A DNA stretch of 64,000 nt, from the NCBI GenBank assembly GCA_019321725.1, contig CM033105.1, positions 11,173,632 to 11,237,631 on the forward strand. The letters are read 5' to 3'. The stretch is from Paulownia fortunei. Taxonomy: Eukaryota; Streptophyta; Magnoliopsida; Lamiales; Paulowniaceae. Made by a program: the position numbers and the translations under genes. The notes below the pieces were generated by a model. The model searched no databases. It saw only the letters and a program-made list of their open reading frames with translations, and had not been told where the DNA came from. Shown one piece after another: positions 10,979 to 21,498 of the stretch (position 1 is the first letter of the stretch; each line of letters starts with the position of its first letter).

Positions 10979-11433
10979 ATAGAAATAAATCGAAGAAAAA
11001 ATATTTTCTTTATCTGTCCATTTTCTCCAAAAAATCCTTTTTTAAGTGTTAATTCTTTTATTACATGTTGATAACATGAACTAATTTTCTATACATACTC
11101 CATCAACTAGATTAGAAAATAAATTTGAATTGCTAGCGGAATTTTGATTTTGTGTTCTTACTCGAAGTGTGGACTACTTTAGAGGGGAGATGTTTGGATC
11201 CCTATGAATCAAATTCAGAAAAAGGGATAGAAATTGATTGCTTCATATCATACGACAACTGAAGTGCATAGAAAGGTATAAATTGAAACTTTAATTATTT
11301 ACTACAACCATTAGAAATTATGAGATTCTTAGAAATTGCATCGGATTTGGGGTATTGCTATAATTGTTATGGTATGATGTTTTTAAAATTTTTAATTTTT
11401 TGCGTATACCCTGAGATCACGCGAACCCAATAG

Positions 11434-11446
11434 TGGTATCAGAGCC
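11434..11446 (+). other. Primer binding site of copia J
   Basis: TGGTATCAGAGCC starts one base after the LTR and is complementary to the 3' end of plant initiator methionine tRNA. Confidence 0.9.
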
Positions 11447-12080
11447 ACGATTTCCGCAATTCTAATTAGATTCGATTTATGCCTATGAATTTAATTGTTA
11501 AATTCTAATTGATATATTGTAATTCTGATTGTGTTAAAATTATTTTGCGATTGATTTAATTATTAAATAGAACATGTATGATTGAATTTGATTCGATTAG
11601 AAGAAGAAATTATACATGGCACGATGCTGGGCTGCACACGGGCGCACGCTGGCAACATGCAGCGTGCACTGGGTGCACCTGTAGCATGCTGGGCACGCCC
11701 ACACGCAGCAGCACACTGCTGCTGGTGGCGCGCGCTGGGCACCAGTGCCCAATTCCGCGCATGTCTCGTCATGTTGAATTACAAAAAAATGATTTCTTGA
11801 TTTTATAATTAAAGTGTTTAATTTTAAAAAATTGAAAAAGGGTTTTTCTTAAAAAATCAAGATTTTATCCCAAATCATGAAATTATAATTTAAAAGGATG
11901 GTAAATCTAGATGCTTTAATAAATTCATGTGATGTATTTATTAGTATGTATGGGATGATCATGGAGCCATTTGGACCAATGTGATTGGATTTATTTATCT
12001 TTGTTTTTATTAAAATGGGGCTTGAGAGTCTCTAATTCTTTCCTTATATGTACTTTACATTTTGAATGAGAGTATAATAG
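11447..12080 (+). other. Copia J leader, first part
   Basis: This untranslated, AT-rich leader aligns with the reversed leaders of G (about 1900-2628) and I (about 24600-25383), with shared motifs such as the ATGGGATGATCATGG stretch near 11950. The GC-rich patch at 11618-11762 lies within it. It carries open frames without family resemblance. The match to the other leaders fades near 12080. Confidence 0.7.
11618..11762 (+). other. GC-rich patch in copia J leader
   Basis: About 145 bp rich in GCTG, GCAC and GCGC begins about 185 bp after the PBS, between AT-rich flanks. It contains imperfect repeats of TGCACxxG and GCAGCA and can fold extensively. It lies at the same position as the GC-rich patches of G and I, but its sequence differs. 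Frames open on both strands look like compositional artefacts. Confidence 0.6.
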
Positions 12081-12659
12081 GGCTCACCTTGTCGAATGTC
12101 TCTTAAGCTCCAAATCATTTTAAGAATAATAGTAGGATAATAGTGTATTTAGGATTGGTAAGAAGATATGGTTACCACATAAAAGACTTATTTATTGAAA
12201 GGCTTAAAGTGGCTTACTGTGGGACTGTTCTCTTGGAAAATCACATGGGAAACAAGTTGATTTGGCCATGGTGCTAGAAATCTTGATGCCTCAATCATTT
12301 TTTAAGTGGTGCTCAATCAGTTGTTCACCTCGACAGACCAAAAGGAACAGTTCTACACTCAACCCCTACATGTCAAAAATCCAAGTGATGATTAAAGCGA
12401 GGGCTTAAGAACTACTTATTTTAACATGCTTGTCTCCACACTGAATAACATAACTATTTGTGCAAAAAAATTTGAATATAATTATCACAAAAATATATTA
12501 ACCAAAGAACAACATCAAAGTCCAAAATAACACATGTCATCAATCAAACCACATTATTCGTGCTTAATGTTAATCATTAAATTTGAAAGAACATCTACGA
12601 CTAAAAAAATTGACAATTCATAAACTTTTGTTAAAAATTCACTCACTTCGCCCCTTTAA
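12081..12659 (+). other. Unassigned sequence between J leader and Tat fragment
   Basis: These 580 bp match neither the other copia leaders nor any protein I recognise. They could be the 5' untranslated part of the Tat-type element, leader sequence unique to J, or a third insertion. I see no TG...CA ends or inverted repeats marking a boundary. Confidence 0.4.
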
Positions 12660-12676
12660 AAGCTCGACTATCCAAG

Positions 12677-13063
12677 GTGATGATGGTAGCGGAGCAACAG
12701 GGCTTGCTCCAGACCCTGAAGCAAATGCGCGAGAATCCCAAACGAATAAAGTCTAATAAGTATTGCTGCTATCATCGGGATAAAGGGCACTTTACAGAGG
12801 AGTGTCATCACTTGAAAAATGAAATTGAGAAGCTAATTCGTAATAGGTACCTGGCCGAGTACATTGATAAATCTAAAGACGACCATGGAGAACGAAGACA
12901 GCCAGGTCCTCCCAAGAATTATGATTTCGCAATAGAACAAGGTAGCGGTGATAAGAAGAAGGGACGCGGTGATGATAACCTACCTAGCGCAAGAGTTATC
13001 ACAGTCATATCTGGGGGACCTGTGAGTGGAGATTCGCAAAGTGCTAGAAGGGCACTTCTGTGA
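12677..13063 (+). pseudogene. Tat-type gag C-terminus
   Basis: A 128-residue open frame carries the region usual at the end of Tat Gag: a zinc-knuckle-like segment with Cys, His and a closing Cys (YHRDKGHFTEEC), then LKNEIEKLIRNRYLAEY, then an ISGGP...SARRA motif that precedes the protease. The N-terminal capsid part is missing. A stop at 13062 ends the frame before the protease. Assignment rests on motif order typical of the family. Confidence 0.75.
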
Positions 13064-13159
13064 GCTGTCAGCGGGACGCACTCTATTTCTAATTGTCTAA
13101 TGGAGAAAGTATCTCACTTGTAGAGTCCAAGGGAAAAACTTTCCTTCAGTAACCTAGAC

Positions 13160-13480
13160 TTGGATGAGCCGAGGGAAGCGCACAATGATGCCCTAGTTAT
13201 CTCGACCACAATGTCGAATTTCTGGGTAAAGAATATCTTAGTAGACAGTAGGAGCTCCGCGGACATCATGTTTCATAACGCGTTCGTGTACCTCAGCATA
13301 GATAACACCCAACTCACATCAGTCAACATCTCTCTCACGGAATTCAATGGAGAAATGGTAGAAGCATGAGGAAAAATCACTCTCCCCATCTTCTTGGGTT
13401 CCTACCCGAAGAGGGCCATAAGAATAGTGAAGTTTTTGGTGGTTAAGTCCCCTCAACTTTCAATATGATCTTGGGTAGAC
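13160..13480 (+). pseudogene. Tat-type aspartic protease remnant
   Basis: A frame from 13160 to 13369 continues past a stop. It contains HNDALVIST and the active-site region VDSRSSADIMF, where family members have D-S-G; the glycine is Arg here, so the enzyme would be inactive. The downstream GEMVEA-stop-GKITLP region corresponds to the protease flap and following strands. Confidence 0.75.
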
Positions 13481-13879
13481 AGAGTATGAACCTATTTCGG
13501 GCTGTAGCTTCAACTTATCACATGAAATTAAAGTTTCCAACACTCGAACAAGTAGGAGAGGCCATTAGGGACCAAAGATTGGCAAGAGTGTGCTATGCAG
13601 AAACTTTACGTAGGACTTAGAACAACATGAAAAGTCGGGAAGGTGGCAGTGTGCCTCAGGGTAAGGCCAAGCAAAATAGGAAGTTTAGGTCGTAGAAGAA
13701 CTTAAGGAAGAGAGAGAACCCAAAGTAAGAAAAATAAAACTTGACAAAGCTAGGTTGGTGGCCGTTGAAGAACATAAAGTTGTTGAGGTGGTCCCAGGAG
13801 ATTCATCTAAGACAACAAAGATGGGAACCGGCTTTGCTCCTGATATCGAGGAAAGGTTGGTAGCTTTCCTCCGGCTAAA

Positions 13880-14720
13880 TGCAGATATTTTTGCATAGGG
13901 GATGGGAGACTTGATTGGCACACCCCCCCCCCCCGAGTTAGCAATCTATTGACTCAATATCAACCCGATGTTTAAATCAATGAAACAAAAAAATAGAACA
14001 TTTAGCCTTAAGAGGTCACAACACATTAAGGAAGAAGTTGATAAACTCCTTACTTCAAAGTATGTTTGCCCAGTCCGTTATCCGGAATGGTTAGCTAATG
14101 TTGTGTTGGTACCTAAGTCTGGAGGTAAGTGGCATTTATGCATTGATTTTACAAATCTTAACAAGGTCTATCTAAAAGATCCATTCCCTCTATTGCGCAT
14201 AGACATGTTGGTGGACTCTACGTCAGGCTACGAAGTGCTGAGTTTTCTTGACACTTACCAAGGATACAACTAGATTCGCCTCGCACCTGAGGATCAGGAG
14301 AAAACCAGCTTTGTTACTAACCAGGGGATCTTTTGCTATAATGTGATGCCTTTCAGACTCAAAAATGCCGACACAACTTACCAACGACTTGCTAACCAAA
14401 TGTTTGAGCACTTGATAGGGTACAACATGGAAGCGCAACATGGAAGTATACATCGATGACATGCTCGTCAAAAGTGGTCGAGCTTCCAACCACGTGAGGG
14501 ATTTGGAGGAATGTTTTGCCATGTTAAGAGCCTACTGCATGAAACTCAATCTGGCCAAGTGTACATTCGAAGTATGCAGAGGGAAGTTCTTGGGGTATAT
14601 GATCTCATAAAGAGGAATAGAAGCCAACTCCAAGAAGATAGAGGCCATAATAATATGCCCCCTCCCAGCACTATCAAACATATTCAATAGCTGATCGGAC
14701 AATTGGCAGCCTTGAATTAT
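13880..14720 (+). pseudogene. Tat-type reverse transcriptase
   Basis: The RT runs from EEVDKLLTSKYV through LVPKSGGKWHLCIDF, LDTYQGYN, VMPFRLKNA and the catalytic YIDD at 14449-14460, to FLGYMIS near 14590. A 13-bp insertion made of a near-tandem copy of AACATGGAAG at 14424-14436 shifts the frame just before YIDD. There are stops at 14271 and elsewhere. The fingers and palm motifs are otherwise well preserved. The 12-C run near 13923-13934 sits just upstream. Confidence 0.85.
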
Positions 14721-14809
14721 TTCATATCATGGTCTATAGACAAGGGGCTCCTTTTCTTTAAGGTTCTTAGAGAAGGGAAAAGTTTTAATTGGATAGAGGC
14801 ATGAAAGCA

Positions 14810-15660
14810 GGCATTCGAAGAATTGAACAGATACTTAGTTTCTCCACCTTTGCTTACAAAGGCCGAAGTAGGGAAGACTTTATTCCTTTACTTAGCAGTA
14901 ACAAGTGAAGTAGTTAGCATCGTGCTAGTATGCCAAGAAGGGAGAGAGCACTGGCCAGTCTACTATGTCAGTCGTATCCTGCAAGGTGTGGAGCAAAGGT
15001 ACCCAAATATAGAAAAGCTAGTCGTCGCCTTGGTCGTGGCAGTAAGAAAGCTCCGCCCGTACTTTCAATCTCATTTGGTGGTAGTCCTTACCAACTACCC
15101 CTTCAAGCAGATATTAATGAGCCCTGAAACATCAGGCAAAATGGTGAAGTGGGCGGTGGAGCTTAGTCAACAAGGCATCGAGTTCCGTCCTCGGCTTGCT
15201 ATAAAGGTGCAAGTCTTGGCGGATTTCCTTGTGGAGATGATTTCAGATGGAGTAAACAACTCACTCCCTACCTGGACCTCTATATGTGGATGGATCATCT
15301 ACAACAATTGGAAATGGAGTTGGAATAGTGCTCGAAAGTTCAAAGGGGACAAGTTTGAGTACACTATGAGGTTTCAATTCCCCACATCCAATAATGAAGC
15401 AGAGTATGAAGCACTTTTGGTAGGTGGCAAGTTGGCCTTCACTACAGGAGCAAAGAAATTAGTAATCTACAGCGACTCACAACTTGTGGTCAATCAAGTG
15501 GGAGGCATTTATAAGGGCAAAGATGAGAAAATGGCTTAGTATCTGGAATTAGCAAAAGAGTTATTGGCCAGGTTCGACAAGTGCGAAGTAAAGCAAGTCC
15601 CTAGAGCCAAAAATTTAGTAGCTGATCAACTCGCTAAGCTAGCTAGCTCCATGGTCAGTA
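14810..15660 (+). pseudogene. Tat-type double RNase H region
   Basis: From 14823 an open frame of 238 codons covers the normal gypsy RNase H (HWPVYYVSRILQG, IEKLVVALV, then VLADFLVEM near 15220). A second RNase H domain follows, with NNEAEYEALLVGG near 15390 and YSDSQLVVNQ near 15470, both holding acidic catalytic residues. A stop at 15537 interrupts it before the closing VPRAKNLVADQLAKLA motif near 15600-15645. The tandem arrangement supports the Tat assignment. The first RNase H has decayed around its initial aspartate. Confidence 0.82.
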
Positions 15661-15769
15661 TTTATAGCCGTAGGATTACCTTCCTCACTTTAAGCAAACC
15701 AGAGATAGAAGAAGGAGGGCTATAAATCCTATGTATAGACACAAAGGAGCCGAGCTAGAAGAATGACAT

Positions 15770-16385
15770 TATTAAGTACTTAATAACAGCAAAAGTGCCC
15801 TCATCCCCTAATCAAGCCCGAAAGATGAGGGCGCATGCCTCACACTTCGTAATTATTGATGGTGAGCTATACAAAAGAGGTTTTTCACTACCTACTTGAA
15901 ATGTCTTCCTCCCGCCAAGTCAAACGACGTCCTTCAGGAGATTCCTGAGGGAATTTATGGCAACCATCTCAGCGGTAAAGCCCTTGCCACCAAAGCATTA
16001 CAGGCTATTTTTGGCCCACCATGTTGGGTGACGCTAAGGAGTTAGTTTTGTAGTGTCGCATGCACCAGGAACATGCCAACATCTCACACCAACTGGTCGT
16101 GCTGCTACAGCCTTTGGAGAGCCCATGCCATTTCGCCCAGTGGAGAATGGATCTCGTTGGTTCGTTTCCTCCAGTTATGGGGCAAAGAAAGTTTCTCATA
16201 GTAGCAGTAAACTATTTCACTAAGTGGGTGAAAGCAGAACCCCTGGCCAATATATTGGAAAATGAGGTGATCAAGTTTTTATGGAAAAATGTCATCTATC
16301 ATTTTGGAATACCTCAAGGAACAATATCAGATAATGGAACGCAGTTTCAAGGTTCTAAGATTCGAGAGTGGTTTTCTTTTTGCCT
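15770..16385 (+). pseudogene. Tat-type integrase, truncated
   Basis: After a decayed zinc-binding region (about 15850-16060), the frame from 16060 shows the catalytic core: MDLVGSFPP with the first aspartate near 16150, FTKWVKAEPL, and SDNGTQF with the second aspartate near 16335. Similarity stops near 16370 before the third catalytic residue (Glu), where copia leader sequence resumes. The enzyme is incomplete. Confidence 0.8.
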
Positions 16386-17277
16386 TTTGGTGATAAGCAG
16401 AAGGACCAAGATGAAGAATCAAGAGAAGACCCATAAATGTATGGGATATATTCATGTAATAGAAATTAGTTTCTATTTACATTCTATTATATTTAGATTA
16501 ACCTAAATCCATTTTCGCTAAAATAGATCTCATAGGAATGGCCCATGATCATCCATATAATATATGTATTAGATGCATGTGAAGAGTTTATTTAAATAAT
16601 TTGCTTGTCAATTTATTAAATAAATCAAGATTAAAATTGATGAGGTATTGGTTTAAACAAATACCCCACTTGAACTAAAAAATCAAGTAAAGGAATTTTT
16701 GAATTCTGATTTCAAGCAAATATGGATAAAATTGGGTTGGACCTAATAATCCATACCTACCATAAAAAATAGTTGACATGATGATGCTAACTTACTTAGT
16801 CATTAGCCATGAGTTGTGGAATGACTCTGTAATGGAAATCTGTGATCTCTACTAAGTATGGTGATGCCCATGGGATGGACTCATCTCTACGTTGGCCATG
16901 AGTCATGGAACGTTTTGATGCTCCATCTACATGGAGGTTTGATAGGTCTTGCTTGACACTTAGTACCATATGGGCTCATAAAATTGGGGTATATAGGAAG
17001 TAGTGAGGTAAAATATCTTGAGAATTGTATGGAGATACAATTGTTAAAAGTTAACTACATTTCAATATGTTTTATGAGCTTATAAAATTGGGGTATACGA
17101 TATATTGATTGGCCTCAAGCTTACTAGGAAATAAGATTTCCCTTATTGCCATTAGGGGTGATGGAATTCGAAAGAAATAGTAAGAGATATTTATTACTTA
17201 AGACCTTGTTATAAATGTATATGATTTTGAAAGTATGCTATTTTTTTACCTCGTTTATATTTGTAGATTGTCTATAA
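16386..17277 (+). other. Copia J leader, second part
   Basis: The leader resumes after the Tat fragment. It aligns with I's leader (24143-24520, reversed), G's leader near 1560-1640, and D's leader (59226-59550, reversed): the CTCATAAAATTGGGGTAT motif near 16980 is shared with D. The motif recurs near 17080, so there is a local duplication. It is non-coding up to the decayed gag start. Confidence 0.7.
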
Positions 17278-18125
17278 ATAGCTAAAAATCTACTTGCATT
17301 AATTATGGAAGCTAATAAATTAACTGGTCCCAACTATGTCGATTGGTTGAGGAATCTTTGGATTGTTCTATAGTTCGAAAAGAGGGATTACATACTTAAT
17401 GTGATCCCACTATCGACCGCACCAGAAGATGCCTGTGAGGAAGAGATTGTAGATTATCACAAGCTGGTGATGATGACCTGCAAGCGCGATGCTATATGAT
17501 GACATCAATGTCAAATGAGTTGCAGATGTAACACGAGGTACATGCCCATGTGCATTATATCTATGTTCACTTACAAGAGTTATATGGTGAACATACTAGA
17601 TAGACGAGATATCAAATTGTGAAAGAGCTTTTCAGGACCAATATGACGGAGGGCTCTTCAGTCCATAACCATGAATTGAAGATGATAGGCCTCATTAAAA
17701 GGCTCAAGTCACTTGGAGTAGTTATGGAAAACGAGCTCCATTTGGATATCATCCTGTAGTCTTTGCCTCCATCTTTTGACACCTTCATTGTCAACTTCAA
17801 CATATATAAAATGGAAACTAGCCTAGTTGAGCTAGTTAACATGTTGAAGACGGCTGAGTCCACTATGAAGAAGGACAGGCCAATCATGCTTGTTGGATCC
17901 TCATCCAACTCAAAGGCAACAAGTGGCATCTTCAAGAGTTCCAAAAAGACAGATGATAAGTGCCACTATCGCGGCAAACCTAGGCATTAGAAGAGGATTT
18001 GCAAGGAGTACCTTGCGAGCCTGAAGAGTTCAAGTATTTATTTTGTTGAAGTTGATTTATCAGTTAACGATGCTTCTAGGGTATTGGATACCGGCTATGG
18101 GTCTTATCTTTGCAATGATTTGTAG
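17278..18125 (+). pseudogene. Copia J gag and protease
   Basis: Comparison with D's gag places the original start at 17278-17280, where ATG has become ATA. The frame continues AKNLLALIMEANKLTGPNYV, and the next Met is at 17305. A stop follows WIVL. The middle of Gag includes LHLDIILQSLPPSFDTFIV near 17740 and ELVNMLKTAESTMKK near 17835. The zinc knuckle near 17960 reads CHYRGKPRH-stop, so the second Cys is Arg. The protease site VLDTGYGS near 18080 keeps DTG. The gene is not functional. Confidence 0.88.
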
Positions 18126-18149
18126 GTGATGGAAAGAAACAAAAAGCTA

Positions 18150-19490
18150 TGTAGAGGAGAGACAATCCTGTGGTTGGGGAATGGAGCAAAGGCTGCGGCA
18201 TTAGCCATCAGAAGTGTCAACTTAGCTTTAGGAAATGAGTAGTTTTAGTTTTAAACAAATGTCTTTATGTTACAGAGATAGTTAAGAACATTATCTCCAT
18301 TCATGTTTTGTATGGATAAGGTTTTTTTTTTTCCATAAAACATAGAAGTTGTTCTATTTTTAAAGATTCTGATTACCTCTGATATTGATGAATGATTTAT
18401 ATTCTATTAATCCACATAATTCCTTTTTCCATGTTCAACAAAATAAAAAAAAATAGATAATCATAGTTCTTAACTTTTATGGCATGCTAGGTTAGGTCAT
18501 ATCTCTGAGAAAAGAATTCATAAGTTGGATAATTGCTCAATCTTTTGAAAGAGCAAGGAATGCCAACATCTGAGTCATGTCTCAAAGAAAAAATGACCAA
18601 ATCACCATTTGTTGGATAAGTAAAACGAGCCAAAAATTTATTGGATTTGATCCATTTAGATGTACGTAGGCCACTAAGTGTTAGTTCTCATGGAAACTCA
18701 CACTACTTTATAACTTTTACCGATGATTATTCTAGGTACGGTTATGTCTACCTTATGAGGTACAAATCTGATGTTTTGAAAAGTTTAAAGAATTCAAATA
18801 TGAGGTAGAGAAACAAACTGGGCCAACTATCAAGGCTCTTCGATCAGATCGAGGAGGTGAATACTTGAGCACAGAGTTTCTTGATTATCTAAAAGATAAT
18901 GAGATTCTCTCATAGTGGACCCCTCCTGCAACTCCCCAACTCAATGGAGTTGCGGAGCATAAAAATTAAACTTTGTTGGACATGGTTTGATAGATGATGA
19001 GTTTTATTGGACTTTCTCTTTCATTCTGGGACTATGCTCTAGAAACGACAACATATCTATTAAATAGAGTGTCATCAAAGTCGATGCCTAAACACCACAT
19101 GAGATGTGGTGTGGGAACCACCCTCTTATAAATACCTTAAGGTATGGGGGTGCGCTGCTTACGTAAAGCAGCAAGTGAGAGATAAATTGGATATTAGATT
19201 CAGTTTATGTAGATTTATGGGGTATCTAAAATAATCCATTGGATACCATTTCTACGACCCCTCGGAACAAAAGGTGTTTGTTTCGAGGAATGACACCCTT
19301 TTAAAAGAAAAGTTTCTATTAGATAAAAATGACAAAGTCGTAGAACTTGAAGAAATGAAGAACCATAGAGCCTCCTTAAAGATGCAGTAATGGGCCAACC
19401 AACTAAGGCTAGGCCTTCGAACACATAATCTCCTAGGAGATCCTATAGGATCTCAAAGCCACCTGAGAGGTATGATTTTTTGTTAGAGAA
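18150..19490 (+). pseudogene. Copia J integrase region
   Basis: GAG-pre-integrase and zinc-finger remnants (LWHARLGHIS type, about 18480) lead into the core: HLDVRRPLS near 18655, RSDRGGEYLS near 18845, and a third acidic residue in NGVAEHKN near 18950. All three catalytic positions survive, but stops occur at TQLNG-flanking sites and in the C-terminal part. The C-terminal domain continues to about 19480 with a KFMGYLK-type motif near 19210. Many frame breaks. Confidence 0.85.
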
Positions 19491-19539
19491 CAACAAGTGA
19501 ATCTCTCCTTGGATGATGATTCAAGGACTTATGGAGAGG

Positions 19540-19883
19540 TGATATTGGACATCGACTCGGGAAGATGGCAAAAAGCTATGTAATCCGAGATGGACTCCAT
19601 GTACTCCAATAGGGTATGGACCTTAGTGGACCCACCATAAGGAATAGTTTCTATTGGCTGCAAATTGGTCTACAAGCGGAAGCTTTGAGTAAATGGATAG
19701 ATAGCGACCTACGAAACATGACTGGTTCCAAAAGGTTATACTCAGAAGCAAGGAATTGATTATGAGAAAACTTTTTTGCCAGTAGTGATGCTTAAATCTA
19801 TTCGGATACTACTAGCCATATCAGTGTATTATGACTACGAGATATGGTAGATAGATATGAAGATTACTTTCCTTAAAGTTTTT
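19540..19883 (+). pseudogene. Copia J reverse transcriptase, N-terminal part
   Basis: This matches the start of copia RT: EMDSMYSNRVWTLVDPP near 19585, VPKGYTQKQGIDYEKTF near 19730, LLAISVYYDYEIW near 19810 and a decayed IDMKITFL near 19855. It stops at about 19883, where an unrelated sequence begins. Compared with D's RT, about 24 nt are missing at the junction. Confidence 0.85.
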
Positions 19884-20315
19884 GAGGCTTCTTTCCCCTT
19901 TTCGGAATAGGAAACATTGATTTAGAAAAAAAAAAGAACTGAAGTGATCATATTCAAGAAGGAAAAGGTATCTTCCTTTTAAGTAATATTAAGTTCTTGA
20001 TTGACAATGGTTAATATAAAGGTGTCCAACTCCACTAGAGTTTTTAAAAAATTTTAGGTGGAAGTTTGAACTCGTGTATAAATTAAAGTTCGGTTAGAGT
20101 TTGACATTGATTCATTTATATCTTAAGCTTTAGGAAAATATAACTACTTTGTATTTTGGATTAAAGTGGATTATATTATTATGATTTGTTATTTTTATTT
20201 TCATTTATATAGTTATAATATCATCATCTTAAGTTAAAATAAAATTGTAAACTTACTAATATATTTATTTGAATATAGAATTATATGATAACATTACTTT
20301 TTTATTATCATCATT
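19884..20315 (+). other. Unidentified insertion of about 430 bp in J RT
   Basis: Sequence between two adjacent RT motifs has no counterpart in D, E or H. It begins GTTTTTGAGGCTTC, has an A10 run near 19927, and becomes very AT-rich, ending near TCAATATAA. I see no protein, no LTR ends, no clear terminal inverted repeat and no clear target duplication. It could be a decayed MITE, a SINE or filler from break repair. Confidence 0.6.
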
Positions 20316-21480
20316 ATCAATATAAGGCAATCAGAAGGCTTCATATCTAAAGGGAGTGAGCAAAAGGTTTGCAAACTCCAGAGATCCATTTATGGACTCA
20401 AGCAAACTTCCCGAAGCTGGAATATCTGCTTTGATTTCCACAAACATAAAAACTTGTGTCTATAAGAAGGTTGTGGAAGTGCAGTGACATTTATTGAGTT
20501 ATATGTTGATGACATCCTACTAATTGGGAATGATGTAGGGATGATGTCGTCAACTAAGACTTGGTTGTCTAATAAGTTCTTCATGAAGGATTTGGGAGAG
20601 AACATCCTTTATTCTTAGAATAAAGATATATAGAGATAGGTAAAAAAGGATAATCGAACTATCCCAATCCACGTACATAGACCAAATGCTAAAGAGGTTT
20701 AGCATGGAGGAATCCAAGTGAGGATTCTTACCAATGAGTCATGGCGTTTCTCTCTCGAGGTCAATGTCTTCTAAGACTCCTAAGGAGAGGGAAATGATGA
20801 CCCACATACGTTATGCATCCACCATAGGAAGCATAATGTATGGTAGCTATGTACAAGGCCTGATGTCGCATATGCTCTGAGTGTCATGAGTAGATATCAG
20901 TCCAATCTAGGTGAGGAACACTAGAAGGCCATAAAATGATCCTAAAGTACTTGAGAAGGACTAAGTATATCTTTCTAGTATATAGCTTTGAGAACTAAAA
21001 CTAGAAGGCTATACAGATTCTAGTTTTAAGTCCAATATAGACGACTCAAAGTCAATGTCCAGATACGTATTCACCTTAAACAGTAGTGCGGTCAGATATA
21101 AAAGTTCCAAGCAGGAGACGATCGTAGATTCTACTACCGAAGCTAAATATATTATTGCATGTGATGTGATAAAAAAAGTTGTTTGGATAAGGAACTTCAT
21201 CTAAGAGTTGGGTGTGGTTCCATCCATTGTTGATCCTGTATGGATATACTGTGATAACAATGGAGATATTGCGCAAGCAAAAGACCAAAGATCTCATCAA
21301 AGATCCAAGCACATCATGAGAAGATGTCATCTGATCAGAGAGATCATTGGTAGAGACGACAATGTAGTGGATAGAGTTGCTTCGACAAAAAATATAGCAC
21401 ACACTAACCAAACCTATAGCACAGAAGGTACTCAACGGACATCTTGAGAAGATGGGCCTAAAGTACATGGGCAATTGACA
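20316..21480 (+). pseudogene. Copia J RT C-terminus and RNase H
   Basis: RT resumes with QSEGFISKGSEQKVCKLQRS near 20325 and reaches intact YVDD at 20502-20513. The linker (SQSTYID type, near 20655; SIMYG near 20830) and RNase H (LEGYTDSSF near 21000; STTEAKYI near 21130; YCDNNGDIAQAKD near 21247; SHQRSKHIMRR near 21293) follow. The C-terminal tail reaches the PPT near 21485. Frames change several times and stops are common. Confidence 0.87.
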
Positions 21481-21486
21481 CTAGGA

Positions 21487-21498
21487 CAAATAGGAGAT
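21487..21498 (+). other. Polypurine tract of copia J
   Basis: CAAATAGGAGAT lies directly before the 3' LTR start TGTTAAAG at 21499. It is a mutated version of the purine-rich tract before the other copia 3' LTRs. Confidence 0.65.

Larger units (their letters stand above)
9288..11432 (+). repeat. 5' LTR of copia J (2145 bp)
   Basis: The LTR runs from TGTTAGAGTAGTG to an end in CGAACCCAATA (the usual final CA has become TA). It contains the conserved copia U3 blocks (GGGGCATG near 9447, GGTGATCATGG near 9470), an AT-rich TTAATTAA zone around 10390-10690, a TATA box at 10919 and a hairpin at 10931-10978. The 3' LTR lacks about 520 bp found here near 9320-9840. The two copies differ at many sites, so J is not recent. 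Confidence 0.9.
12660..16385 (+). mobile_element. Ty3/gypsy Tat-type fragment without LTRs
   Basis: The order is gag C-terminus, protease, RT, RNase H, a second (archaeal-type) RNase H, and integrase truncated after its second catalytic residue. A second RNase H after the normal one is the hallmark of the Tat (Ogre/Retand) branch of Ty3/gypsy. No LTR, PBS or PPT flanks it. The copia leader resumes at about 16386, where GATAAGCAGAAGG aligns with I's leader near 24515 (reversed). It may be a truncated insertion or the residue of a larger element whose ends were deleted. Confidence 0.85.

Noticed and set aside
11563..11808. Overlapping open frames on both strands in J's leader
   Set aside because: Three frames are open at once over a GC-rich low-complexity patch, which is a composition effect. 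None continues in G or I.
13921..13935. 12-C homopolymer as a regulatory or switch tract
   Set aside because: It sits in a decayed Tat protease-RT linker and is best explained as slippage or a sequencing artefact.
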